From Dillenia suffruticosa (Eukaryota > Streptophyta > Magnoliopsida > Dilleniales > Dilleniaceae), in NCBI GenBank assembly GCA_033439265.1, contig JAVTVX010000034.1, positions 10,447,001-10,511,000 of the forward strand: a stretch of DNA of 64,000 bases, given 5' to 3'. Shown piece by piece: positions 34,704-46,649 of this stretch (position 1 is its first letter; every line of letters begins with the position of its first letter). The notes under the pieces are model-generated. The model was not told the origin of the DNA, made no database searches, and saw only the letters and a list, made by a program, of their open reading frames with translations. Made by a program: the position numbers and the translations under genes.

Positions 34704-35729
34704 TAAACTGTCACGTCCCGATTCTCGGATCGAACACACAACAACCGTCGCGTTGTCTCGGTACACGAACAGAACCTCCCCATATACCGAGACCCCATAA
34801 GACTACATTACTGAACAATAAATCTTCTAATACACAAATCCATTAAAATAAGAAATTATAAAAACAATACACATATAAAGGACCCATCTAATCCATCCCT
34901 GTATACACAAGCATACAGTGTGACCATCCCAGCCATTCCAGAAATCTCAGTACAAATAAAGCATTCAAAATAAAAGAAGTCTCAAATCATAGTCGTAGGA
35001 TTTTACTAATACTTGCCTGAAAAAAACAAGCCAATATCAATAAAGTCCAAACTGTATAAGATGTACAGAACTTCACAAATCCAAAAGAAAGTATCGAAAC
35101 TCGGAATTACAATGCAAATGTCCCAGTACAAGATAAAACGTTATCCAAAAATAGTTAAATCAAAATAATGAAGTTCCAAATCATAATCGTCGGATTTTAT
35201 CAATACTTGCTGAAGAACTCAACCAGTATCAGTAAAATCCGCACGATATGAGATGTTCAGAACTTCCTTTCCATGGTTCTATGAACTACAATTCTCAAAA
35301 ATTCTACATTTGTTAGACACCTATACAAATCAGCAAATATCCTTCGCAAGCTCCCACGTGCAGTCTCCGAACTAAGTACCCTCTGTAAAATATGGAGAGA
35401 GGGGTGAGTATTAGGAAATACTCAGTAAGTGGAGTGCAATGGTATGATTATGTTCATAAATGAGGGGTAAATGTGGGGCAGTCAAAGCATATCTCATAAC
35501 CATACTTTATATATGTAAAAACATTTCAATAATTCGATCAATTTACAAAACATGCATCCTCATTGATCATTCTATCAAAACATCATGTGGTCTCATTGAA
35601 AGCATTCCCGTCTTAGGCTAGCTGAATCTAGACGAAAGCCCGCCAAGGGTTTTTTTTCCATCCAATGTTTCAAAACATATCCCCTTCCTTGGCATTGGCT
35701 CGTACCTCACCAGGGTGCAAACCAGATAT

Positions 35730-38484
35730 TGTAATACCTATATAAAAAAAAAAAGAAGAAAAAGAGGGGGGAAGGAAGCGCAGCGTTTTGGACCAAAACG
35801 CTGCACTTTCTCCCCAAGAATGAAATTAGGGCAAAAAGCCCTAATTTCTCTCTCTCTTCCTCCCGTCTCTCTCTTATTCTCTCTCGATTCCGTCTCTCTC
35901 TCCCTCCCGATTTCTCGTCGCTCCGTCACATTTCCTCTCTCTCACCAACGACCATTGCCCATCGTCGCACGCGGCCACCGGCATAACCCCAGTTCTCTCT
36001 CTATTTCATCTCTCGGTCTCTCTCTCACGAACTCTCTCTCTCCCTTTTGCTATCGCTCTCTCTCTCTATTTTCACTCTCCGCGGCCTTTCGGTGCCGCGC
36101 CTCCCCTGATCACCGTCGGGCCACCACCGCAGTGGCGGTCCCGACTCCATCCTTCTCCCTCCCGAGAGCGCGCGACCGCCTCGTCTTCTCTCCCTCGCGC
36201 GCGACAGCCCTCTGTCTCCCTCGCCTGTTTGCGCACGGCGCTGCCCTCTACCGAGAGCCTTGCTGCAATCCCAGTCGAGGCCCCAACTTGGCAGTCATCA
36301 TTAGACCCTCGAGAACCCTAGCCGAGATTTTGATTCATTCCCTACACGTGGTATGAATTTCTGATTGATAGATTCTAGGGTTTCGATTTCCTTTGATGAT
36401 TGAACCTAAATACTAAATTTTGCTTCAAATCGGAAGCATTGCAGGTCCTGGAATGAATTGAATGGCACATGGATGCTAGACCTTCGAAAACCCTAGGCCG
36501 TGACTCTTCCATTGCACAGGTAAGGGCCGATTGTTGATCAATAGGTTAGGGGTTTTGATTCTCTTGGTAATTTAAGCCTAATTATTGAATTTGTGTTGGT
36601 CTAGAAGTACTGCAGGGCCCAGACTGAGTTGTAGACGCACGGACGTTAGGGCGACGAACTGCGAAAACCCTAGGTGAGGGAATTTCTAAATGCATTCAAT
36701 AATTGATCGGATTTAGGCTGAATTTAGGATGAGAGGTTTTATATATATTCTGAAAATGTGTGGAAGTTGACGAGAATGCATTTTCCTGAAATTTGATATG
36801 TGATTTCTAGGGTTACGTCTAAATTCCACATGAATTTAAGCTGATTAATACGAAAAAAATGTGTTTGATGAAATTAGAAACTTATTGGGTTGATTAGAAT
36901 AGATTTTCTTGGAATTTGAATTGAAATTGTGGATTATTGGTCTAGGTTGACCTTTTGGAGATTTGAAAGGAGTTATTTTGGAAAGATTGTGGTAATAGGG
37001 AGTGAATACCCTCCCTAGAGGTGAGTGGATGATTCATTGTGTAGTAAATGAGTAAAATTGATTTGAAATTCTTTGTAAAACGATTTTGAATGATTTGTAC
37101 ACGTTTTATATGAAATTATTTGTGATTATGGGATGTTTGAAATGGAAGCTTGAATTACGAATGCATCTTAGGAAATTATAAATGAATCTGTGCCATTTGC
37201 ATTGGATATTGGATTTGTAAATGCTTGTAGCATGAATTTGGAATTTGTTTGATAAAACATGTCACATTGATTGTAATTTGAATGATTGTGAAATGATGGT
37301 GCACGAGTGTAATGACTATAGTCATTCCCTCCACGGAGCGACCCGACGAGGTGGCGTGATTGGGGTTTCATTGCGAGAGAGGTATACGCGGCCTCTTCTC
37401 TGTCACGTCAAACTATCTGGATTGCATCCCGGTGAGGTATGAGCCAACGCCAAGGAAGGGGGTAGTGTTTGAAATACTAAAATGTAAAACCCCTTGACGG
37501 GCTTCTGTCTTGGTTAGGCCAAACGCAGGACGGAAGTGATTTCGATGGGACCCTTGTGATTTTCTGAAAGAATATTTGATGTGGATGCATAATTTGTGAA
37601 TTACCTTGATTTATCGAAAATGTTTTGATATATATATAAAGTGTTGCTTGAGATATACTTTCACTATCCCACATTCACCCTTCATTTATTACACAATCAT
37701 ATCATTGCACTCCACTCACTGAGTATTTCCCAATACTCACCCCTCTCTTTTAAATCTTTCAGAGGAAGTTTAGGTCTGCATAGCGATTGAAGCTTGGGAA
37801 GATTTACCCACTGTTTTAGGCAGGTATTATAATGATGTAGGGTTATTTTGGTTGATTTGGAATCTATGGAAGGGAAGACTTGTATAATTCTTTTGGTATG
37901 AATTTAATCAATACTTGTTTCATATATAGGAGCAAGTATTGACGGAATTCTTACATGGTTTATGTTGAAGTTTGTTTGGAACTTGTTTACTTTCTTTTAA
38001 ATTCCATTTTTGGTAAAACTTATTGTTTGAATGGGACATTTGGTTTGAAATGTTGAATTTCGATACTTTCTTTGATTTTATGAAGTTCTGTACATCTCAT
38101 ACCGTTTGGATTTTACTGATGCTGACTTGTTTTCTTCAAGCAAGTGTTAGTAAAATCCTATGATTATGATTTGGGACTTCATCTGTTTTGATTTTGGAAT
38201 ATCCTTGGAGTGGCTGGGATGACCACATTGCATGCATGCATGTACAGGAACTCCCTCCCCATTTGTGTGCTGATGTGTGCTTGTGTGAACAGGGACGGAC
38301 CGGATAGGTATTTTGCATGTGTATTGTTATATGATTTTTCCTATTTCTGATGGATTTGTGTATTGGATGAGTTGTTGTACTGATTTGTAGCCTTGCAGAG
38401 TCTCGGTATAAGGGGAGGTTCTGCCCGTATATCGAGACAATGCGGCGGCTGTTGTGTGGTCGATCCGAGGATCGGGATGTGACA
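35730..38484 (+). mobile_element. Nested gypsy-like solo LTR (2755 bp), target duplication GATAT
   Basis: Begins TGTAATACC and ends GGGATGTGACA, with GATAT at 35725-35729 and 38485-38489. It is inserted in the opposite orientation into the solo LTR at 34709-40636, so the last kilobase of each forms a large inverted repeat. The leader contains CT-rich sequence and two hairpins (35780-35847). The 213-residue open frame at 35715-36356 lies in this low-complexity leader and is not considered a gene. Confidence 0.87.
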
Positions 38485-40362
38485 GATATAGCACTACTTC
38501 GGCAGAGGGAGAGACGTCTAACTCCCCCGCATATTCAACCCCAACCACGCCACCCCATCGGGTCACTCCGTGGTGGGAATGACAATAGCCATTAACTACC
38601 AGCACCCTTCATTTCTCAAACACCTCATTTCACAAACCATGTGCCATAATTTCCAACAAATAATCATAAATTTCTTGCCATAACAATTCATAAAGCAACA
38701 TCAATTAACATATGGCACACATGCATTCATAAACATAGTTGATGCATTCATACTTCACAATCCAGTTCAAACATCCCACAATCACAAAACAATTTATATA
38801 AAACATGTAAAAATCTTACAAAATCATTTATAAAACAATTTTTAAAACAAGTTATTCATTTAAGAATACAATGAACCGTCCACTCACCTATAGAGAGGGT
38901 ATTCACTCCCTATTTTCATAATTCAGTCCAATAAAATCTTACTCCGATCCTCAATTGATTTTCCTAAATCCACAATCACAATTTTATCATCAATTTTCCA
39001 AACATTTTTAGGGTTATCAATTTTCCTAAATTTTGTACAAATCTTACTTTTCCAATTCATGGATACTCTCTAATGTCATCAATTGCATTTCATTATAGAT
39101 AAATAATATGATCAAAATCGAGTTTAATTCAACCTAAAAGACCACTCAAAACCAAAAACAAGCATGAATAATTAATTTTCTACTAGATATAAATTCTTCG
39201 AAAAATCATGAACTTTTCAATTCTCATTCAAACGTTTCAAACCATATGTCATTTTCAAGGTGTGAAGATCTAGTTTCATAATACGGAGATTGTATTTGAA
39301 TTACTTATATACAGAATAAATTATAATGAAAAAGGCTATATCAATCCTTAAGCTCTAACCCCAATTTTTAAACTATCATTCCATATATATACCGTTATGC
39401 AATTAGCAACTCAAAAACAACCTACGAAAGATATTGGATGCAACAGTATCTTTCATTCTGCAGAATATTCCATTCCAACCCCAAATTCTAATATTTTCAT
39501 GCACATTCCAATCGGACTTCAAGAAAAGCTATTCAAATCAACCCAACAAGATTCTATTATCCTCTAACATGTTTTCTCATGCTAGACAACCTAAATTCCT
39601 ATAGAATTTCAGACTTAACTCTAATAATCATATATAAAATTTCATAAATGCATTCTATTCAGATTCAACATACATTCTAGATATATACAGAACTTCTCAC
39701 CCTAAATTAACCCTAGATTCATTCAACTTATCGAAAGGATCAGAAATCCCCTCACCTAGGGTTTTCGTAGCTCGCAGACCTAGCTTCCGTGTGCCGTTTG
39801 ATTCAGTTCAGACTCCTGCAATGCTTCCAAATCGAAGCAAAGTTTAGAAATTAAACCTAATTACTAAGGAAATTCGAAACCCTAGAGCTAGGATTAGGAA
39901 CCTGTCCTTATCTGCGCAGAGAGAAAATTGCAGTCTTGGCCTAGGGTTTTTCGAAGGTCCAATTGGGCTCCGGTTTGGGGTGGCTGCAGAAGGGAAGTGC
40001 TCACGGTGAGCACTGCGCTAGCGAACAAAGGAGGGAGTGGGAAAACTGTTCGCGCGCGAGAGAGAGAAAGGGAAAGAGAGAGGTGGAGTTATGACGGTGG
40101 CCGGGTGCGGTGGCGGACAGCGGTTGCCGGTGAGAGAGAGGGGAAGAGAGTCGAGGAGGGGGCAAAGCAAATCACGAGAGAGAGAGAGAGGGAGAATCGA
40201 GAGAGAGCGAGAGTGAGATTAGAAAGAGAATTAAGGCTTCATGCCCTAATTCGAAATTGGGGGAGAGGGGAGAAAATGCAGCGTTTTGGGCAAAACGTTG
40301 TGTTTTCATCTCCTCTTTTTTTTTTTTTTAGATAAATGATTAATTAAATAAATAAACAAATA

Positions 40363-40367
<5 letters not shown>

Positions 40368-40399
<32 letters not shown>
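40368..40399. repeat. AT microsatellite in the outer solo LTR
   Basis: About 32 bp of alternating AT lie close to the 5' end (minus sense) of the solo LTR at 34709-40636. It pushes that copy's conserved hairpins away from the LTR end compared with its relatives. Confidence 0.8.
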
Positions 40400-40401
<2 letters not shown>

Positions 40402-40641
40402 TCATTCCAAATATCTATATAGGTACAAAATTGCCCAAAATTGAAATTGCTAATCTCCCAAATTTCCTTTATATGAAAACATGTGATAAATTCAATAATT
40501 GGGAATTTTTTTCATATATCAAGATTTTTCAATTATTTCCCCAAAATCAAAAATCAATAATTTTTTTTTAATTTTTCCTTTATATTACGAGAATATTTAA
40601 CAGAGAATTCCTAATACCGGATTTTTCGGTGTTACATAAAC

Positions 40642-40830
40642 TCCCAAAAATTTTTTGAACACATTAGAAAAAGACAATGGAGCAAAAAAAAATTCAACCT
40701 GAACATTCAAGCAAAAGGATGAACCATTGATTGAGCAAGACAGAATATCACCACGGTTAGCAATTAGGATTCTCACCATATACAATGCATCAAATTATTT
40801 TTTAATAAATTAAGAAGCACATTAGTTTTA
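40642..40830 (-). pseudogene. Probable LINE ORF1 remnant
   Basis: This directly follows the TAAAC duplication, so it is the continuation of the LINE at 31021-34703. The minus-strand frame (ANRGDILSCSINGSSFCLNV) resembles the nucleic-acid-binding ORF1 part of plant LINEs, but the similarity is weak and the frame is short. Confidence 0.4.
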
Positions 40831-41200
40831 ATTTCGATTCTCTCTCTAAATCCAACTTAATTTTTATTTCTCTCTCTAAAAAATGAATGAAATTTAAAAA
40901 TTTTATCTAAAATTAAACATATTAATTTTTTCTTTTTGGAAATTAACTTAATTTTTTTACTCTCTCTCTTCAAGACTGATGTATTTAAAAAATAAAAAAT
41001 AAAATCCCTATTCAATTTATTGTTTCTCTCTTTCAAATTAAATTTATCAGTTTTCTTTTGAAAAAGTCAATTTAAGTTTAGTCCTTCATAAATCCAAACA
41101 AATCAATTTTCTCCATTTAAAAGTAATTTAGTTTAAATTAACTCTTTAAAAACTTAAGGCATAAAAAATATTTTAGTTTTCCTTCTAAAAACCCCAGGAA
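40831..41200. repeat. Degenerate TCTCTCTAAAAAATTAATTT repeat, left block
   Basis: Loose repeats of a TC-run followed by A-run and TTAATTTA, spaced about 40-70 bp. The same pattern resumes at 43610-44290. It is non-coding and of unknown origin. Confidence 0.45.
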
Positions 41201-43600
41201 TCCTTTTTCACATGCATTTACATATTTTTTATTGCCTAAGCTTGACATAAAATGTAGGAATTAATTTGTATGTTTGCTTGTGTTTTGTTTGTTATACGTG
41301 ATACATATATTTTGACATTAGGGCTTAGTTTACCTAGAGTTGGACCTTTAGAGTTTTGGGTAAGTTCACTAGTTTATTAGGTTTTAAAAGGAAGATAGAA
41401 ATGTGAAGTTTGAGATTTGAAGTGAAGAACTAGGATTTCGAAGGAGAAAGGCACTAGGGTTGTGAACTATGTTGCTTCTCTCTCTCTCTCTCAGTTGTGT
41501 ATGGCTTTCCCTCCCCTCTCCAGAAATCAGTGCCAATAGCATCACCATCTTTATCTCAGACCGCTTCCATCATTTGTTGACAGTCAGATCCCTCTTCTCC
41601 GACGATTGATTCCTTTTAGCAAGGTGAATCGCCCTTTGCAAATGCATGATGCTCTTGCAGTTGGAGTTTGTTCTCCCATGTTTTCCTTTTGCCACCACCA
41701 ACCCTCGCCGAATGTTCGTGTGTCGACAACACCCAAAGCTGCTCTCCTTTTCTCCAATGATCAACATCCCCTTCAAGTTTGATTTCTCTCCCTCCCTCTC
41801 TCTGTTCGTCTCTCTCTCTCTCTCTCCCTCTCTCACTTTCTATATTCATCCTTCTCTCCCTCTACGTATTCGTCTCTCTCCCTTTCTCTGTTAGTCTGTC
41901 TCTTTCAGAACCTAACAAGATCTTTCTCTTTCTCTATTTTAGAAATAAGACGAAGGTCTCTCAGCCGTCTCTCTTCCTCTCATATTCTTAGACAAGTTCT
42001 CTTTCTTTATTTTCAATTTTAGACCATCTCTTGTTTTCTCTCTTTGAATTTGAGGTTTGATTTCTCTCTTTGTTTCTCATATGTTTCTAATATATCTAAA
42101 GTTAGGAGCATGTAGACGATGATTCTTGATAGTAAATGTGATTCTGGTGACATCTTGATAGTAAATGTGATTTTGGTGACATTCTTTGTAGATTTGGAGG
42201 TTGGTTGTGCGCATGTCTTAGGTTTTGTGTGAGTGGCAATGGGTTTTGTCCTGGAGGATTGATTACTTTTTTTTTTCTTTTGTTTTTAAGACAAGTAATT
42301 GCATTATATGATTTTCCCTTTTTTGAGGATCCTTTTGCCTAGATTTTGTCTTATATTGGCTTACGTTTAGATTGTCAAAGTATATGTTAGGTTAGTCTAA
42401 ATGAAGACATAGCATAGCTTAATAGATTAGCTTAAATGATGACGTGTATTAGCTTAATATGTTAGTTTAAATGGTGATGTTTGTTAGTATAATAGGTTAA
42501 TTGAAAAGAGGACAAGTGTTGGTTATAATTATGATATGTATCCAAGATGAAGTATTAACATGGCAACAGAGGATTTCAGTTTAAATCTGTTAAAAAATGA
42601 TAAAAGTTTGTCATCATTTAGTAATAAAACCTTTTAAAACTTAAGTAATGTAAAATAAAAACCCTGTGTGATGGGATACATGGTATAGTACCACATGGGA
42701 ATGATTTGAATAAACGGATTGGATAAGAAGCTCTCGGCCTTTCATACCGTCACTATGAGAGTCATGCTTTCTCTCAGGCAGTAACAGTAGCTACTCACGA
42801 GTTAACCTTCCAAAGGTTGAAGGAAGGTGCACCACCCCAATAACGAGGATATGATAAGATGATAAATGAAAAAAATGTGATTTCACTTAAAGGAAAGGAA
42901 AGTATAAAATCAAGAAAGAAAGTTATTACTAAAATGAGTTTAGTGCACTTACATTTTTTTTTTTTAATTTTGGTGAACTTTAGTGCACTTACATTATTAT
43001 TGTTCAGAGATATCAATGATTTGACCTTTTTCCTTATCCTTTACCTATCTATTTGATATATATGCTGTCGTGGAATGTTATTAGCTTTCCCTATATTGTC
43101 ATTCATGTATCATTTTTCATGTATAATAATTACTTTATGTTATTTGCATGTTTCACTTTTCTCATTCCTGTTGAGATTGCTTACCAACCGGTGGTTTACC
43201 TCGTTCAAATCTTAATACTTTGATATATCAAAAGCCAAGTAAGGGTATTCGAGTAGCTATAGTGAACTAGGGATTAAAGATCCAATATTTTGGACCTTCT
43301 CTAGTTTTTGATTCATTTGTATTTATTTTTTGAGTTAGTCTGACTAAATATCGTATAAATATATATCCTAATGTACATATAATAAGTGAATTTTATAATC
43401 TTTGTACTGCCTTGGCTTGTAATGACAGTTTAATATGATTATTCAAGGTTGAGAACTTATAAGTGGTTGCTTATTTACTTAACTTGATGCTTAACCTGGT
43501 GCTAAGAAGGGGGAATGTAATCCCGTTTGTTGGTGGCATCTGTTTGAAATGTTATATGTTTTAGTTACTTCTAAGTGGTTGGATTTAACCAATATATAAG
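41201..43600. other. Unresolved LTR-like or gene-leader-like DNA
   Basis: No protein is recognised. CT-rich tracts lie at 41478-41492 and 41790-41900. A direct duplication of TTGATAGTAAATGTGATT occurs at about 42126 and 42156. A region at 42660-42850 with CCGTCACTATGAGAGTCATG looks like the transcribed parts of plant LTRs. The segment may be an old LTR, but no matching ends were found. The frames at 41616-41991 are shadows of CT repeats. Confidence 0.3.
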
Positions 43601-44992
43601 GGAGTATCTACTTCATTTTCTTTTCTAAAAAATTTATAATTTTTCTTTTCTAAAAAATTAATTTATTATAGATTTTGTTTTTTGTTTTTTGTTTTTAAAT
43701 ATTCATCTCTCTTAAAAAATAATATATTAATTTTTTCTCTCTAAGAAATTAAATTATTTTAAATCTTGACTCAACTTATTTTTTTTAAAGTTTTCTCCCT
43801 AAAAGATTTAAATTCAATTTTTATCTCTCTGAAACAATACACAAAATTTTTCTTTCTAAAAGATCAATTAAATTTATATCTTTATCTAGTTTACCCTTTC
43901 ATTTTTTTTTATTACACAGAAATTTGAACTTGAGATTACTAGGTTAGGAGAGGGGGTTGTCATCACTAGACTATCCCCTTGGGGACCTAGTTTACCCTTT
44001 CTTAAAGCACTAAATATATTAGTTTTAAGTTTTTCTCCCTCTAATAAAATTAAATTTGGGTTTTTCTTCTTAAAACTAAATACATTAATTTTCTCTATCT
44101 AAAAATATCAATTATTTATTTTTCTCTGTTTAAAGCATTCATTTGTGTTTACTCGCTATGAAAAATTAATTCATTTAAAATTTTTGATTTCTAAATATAT
44201 TAATTATGATTTTACTCTCTCTAGAAAAAGTCACATTTAGATTTTCTCTCTCAAAAACTAAAGGCACATTTGTTTTGTAGAGAGGGGAACCACACAAATA
44301 TGAATTTGACTATTTATATTTTTTTTTTCTTAAAGTAAAAAAGAACAAAATTGAGATGCTTGTAAAGTAGATTTATGGCTTACCCACTTGTAAGACCAAC
44401 CCATCTTTCCTGGGATCCAAATATTTGTATCTATACATTGGAAATAGAAAATGGTACCGATGAGAATTATTGGCTTTGCAAGAGTTAGAACTTTTCATCA
44501 TAATTAATCTAATATGAGATCATATCGCTAAGTGGGACCAACCCCACAATTAATTAAGGAGCCTAATACGTATCTAATTAAACAAAATAATAAATATATA
44601 AATTTCAACATAAGTTGAAAGAAATATCAAGAAAAAGATAAATGTCCAAAATAATAGCTATTTTTTTTTTAAGGTACAGCCCGGAAAAGTTTATCGCCGG
44701 TTTCTAGAAACTAAAGGCTAAAACTAGAAAGCAAAGCATACCCAATGCGCCGTCATAACTGAGGCTAGTCCAATTGATATTTTTCTTTCTAAATCTTTTT
44801 AATTAGTTTATCTTAGTTGTGCATTAATAAGTTCATAAATATATAATAATTCTCAAATTATGCATCATCAAAATGAAAAAAAAAATCCATTAAATGTTCT
44901 GATTCAAACAACATATAGAGGGGTAACTGAACCAAATAACTACTTATCACAATCTGGTGATTTTTTTCCCTTAAATTCTATGTCTCTTTAAC

Positions 44993-44995
<3 letters not shown>
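43601..44995. repeat. Degenerate TC/A-rich repeat, right block, and unassigned DNA
   Basis: 43610-44290 repeats the pattern of 40831-41200 (TTTTCTCTCTAAAAAATTAA variants). 43910-43995 holds a short T-run followed by GAACTTGAGATTACTAGG and CACTAGACTATCCCCTTGGGG, which resembles a truncated tRNA-type SINE end. 44300-44995 has nothing recognisable. Confidence 0.35.

Positions 44996-45064
<69 letters not shown>
44996..45064. repeat. GA microsatellite, about 69 bp
   Basis: An uninterrupted run of about 34 GA dinucleotides, the longest simple repeat in the window. Confidence 0.95.
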
Positions 45065-45068
<4 letters not shown>

Positions 45069-46640
45069 TTCAATTCTTGGTTAGATCGAAAGAAAGTTTC
45101 CCCTAAATGATGCAAAGCTATACTTGTTAGATTTATTTTACATGTATGCGCATACGGAAGCTTAAAAAATTAAAGTATCGAAAATTTTCGAATTGTATCT
45201 TGATATGTAAGTTTCTAAAAATCTGTGACTGCGAACTCTTGAACAAACGCATGATCGGATCGTCCGGCTGAGATGGTGATTACGTGAAACGAACCACTAC
45301 CATGATATCACGACGCCTCAATCCTAAATTTAGTGATCGAAATTTTTCAATGCTCTTAAAATCTCTCTCAATCTCTTTTCTATGAATCAATGTTCTTCAC
45401 TGTTTTTGTTAAAAAAAACTCATACATTAATTCATTGCCATTCACATAGGGAAAAGTTATCCTAATATGGGACAGAGGGGGAGAGTTTTAGTGGAGTTAA
45501 GAGATCATGGGTTAACCACCCATTTCAAATAAATTTGAATTTATTATTTTAAACTCATGGTAAAAAGCTCCTCATGGACATATTGATCAACATCGCTTCC
45601 TTACATAGGAGGGCATTTTACGTTTGTCACAAGATCGTAGTTCATGGATCATGCATATCACCCAACTAGACTTTCATACAGGATTGGACGTCGCAACAAA
45701 GGCTTCTCAATGTACTTATTATGTTGATCGAGAAGCCAACATTACTACCAAAGAATTCGTTATCCCCCAAACCCAATGCATTACATCCATCGAGCCACTT
45801 TCATTATCGAAAGTAACCCCAATCATTGCTCGATTCACTATTATATTTCAATTCTAACATGGATAAACATAGTGGGTCAACCCGTGAATACAACACAAAA
45901 AATGTAATGTCGATTGGTTTTTCTTTTCCCTGCTAGAATTTATTCATCTTAATCCAGTTGCTTTTCTAGACTTGGCCCACAGACCTCATTGTATTCTAGA
46001 CCATTGGTAAGTACACTAAAATAGCATATATTGAACCAAGGTTTAAGAAATAGTCGAAGGTAATAAGGATACCATTGGGCCCATCAAATAGATTTCGGGT
46101 CTAATACAGTGAGAATGACAATCAAGATTAGATCATCATCTCAAATAATTGCTCCTACTATCGCATGGTCGATTTATCACACGTAGTATAAAATACATGC
46201 TACAATGTTATTCTCCAATCTTTCAAAAGAACATATATCAGAGTTTTATAACACTATGTAGGTATGAGACTCAGTCTATATATAAGACTTTACCTAGAGA
46301 TCTTACAGAGAATATTTTAGATACAATATTACTAGACACATGTGATATCTGAGATCTTAAAACTAGCTATTTATAGGCAACATGGATATTGGTATATCCA
46401 TGTCGATTATATCGTCTATGATCTCATCCTAAACACGTATCATGATGACTTATATTCTAGTATAACCATTCTCAAGATCTCTTACGACTAGAAACCGTCT
46501 CATCCTCACTCACTCAGAGTTAAAGGTGGTCACTCGTGTGTGTTAGTTAATTTCGCCTGTCTGACATATCTTTTATCATGTCACAGCACAAAATATATGA
46601 CAATAAATAAATATAATAAATAAACTTGTGACTGAATTAT
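45065..46640 (-). other. Probable 3' LTR and untranslated region of the second copia element
   Basis: It lies directly downstream (minus sense) of the RNase H remnant at 46703. The minus strand has GCCTATAAATAGC, a TATA box, near 46366-46378, followed by sequence without coding capacity. This fits an LTR, but exact ends, a second LTR and a target duplication were not found, so limits are approximate. Confidence 0.4.
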
Positions 46641-46649
46641 GCACATATG

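Larger units (their letters stand above)
34709..40636 (-). mobile_element. Gypsy-like solo LTR (3.17 kb), target duplication TAAAC, split by a nested LTR
   Basis: On the minus strand it begins TGTAACACCG (40636) and ends GGGACGTGACA (34709), with TAAAC at 34704-34708 and 40637-40641. After removing the nested element (35730-38489) about 3,168 bp remain, with no coding capacity. Shared marks with 35730-38484 prove the family: GCAGCGTTTTG near its start, CCAACGCCAAGGAAGG-type string, an ACTGAGTATT...AATACTCACCCC hairpin, and CGAGACAA...GATCCGAG...GGGA near the end. The assignment to gypsy (Del/Tekay-like) rests on LTR size and TGTAACACC/TGTGACA ends and is inference. Confidence 0.85.

Noticed and set aside
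35715..36356. 213-residue open frame
   Set aside because: It lies in the CT-rich leader of a solo LTR, starts outside the element, and is serine/leucine/arginine-rich low complexity without a domain.
34709..38484. Interpretation as a single fold-back DNA transposon with ~1-kb inverted repeats
   Set aside because: The outer and inner 5-bp duplications (TAAAC and GATAT) and continuation of the outer LTR after 38490 show two nested solo LTRs instead.
39928..40335. 135-residue open frame
   Set aside because: It reads antisense through the GA-rich leader of the outer solo LTR; the RERERERE composition is a microsatellite artefact.
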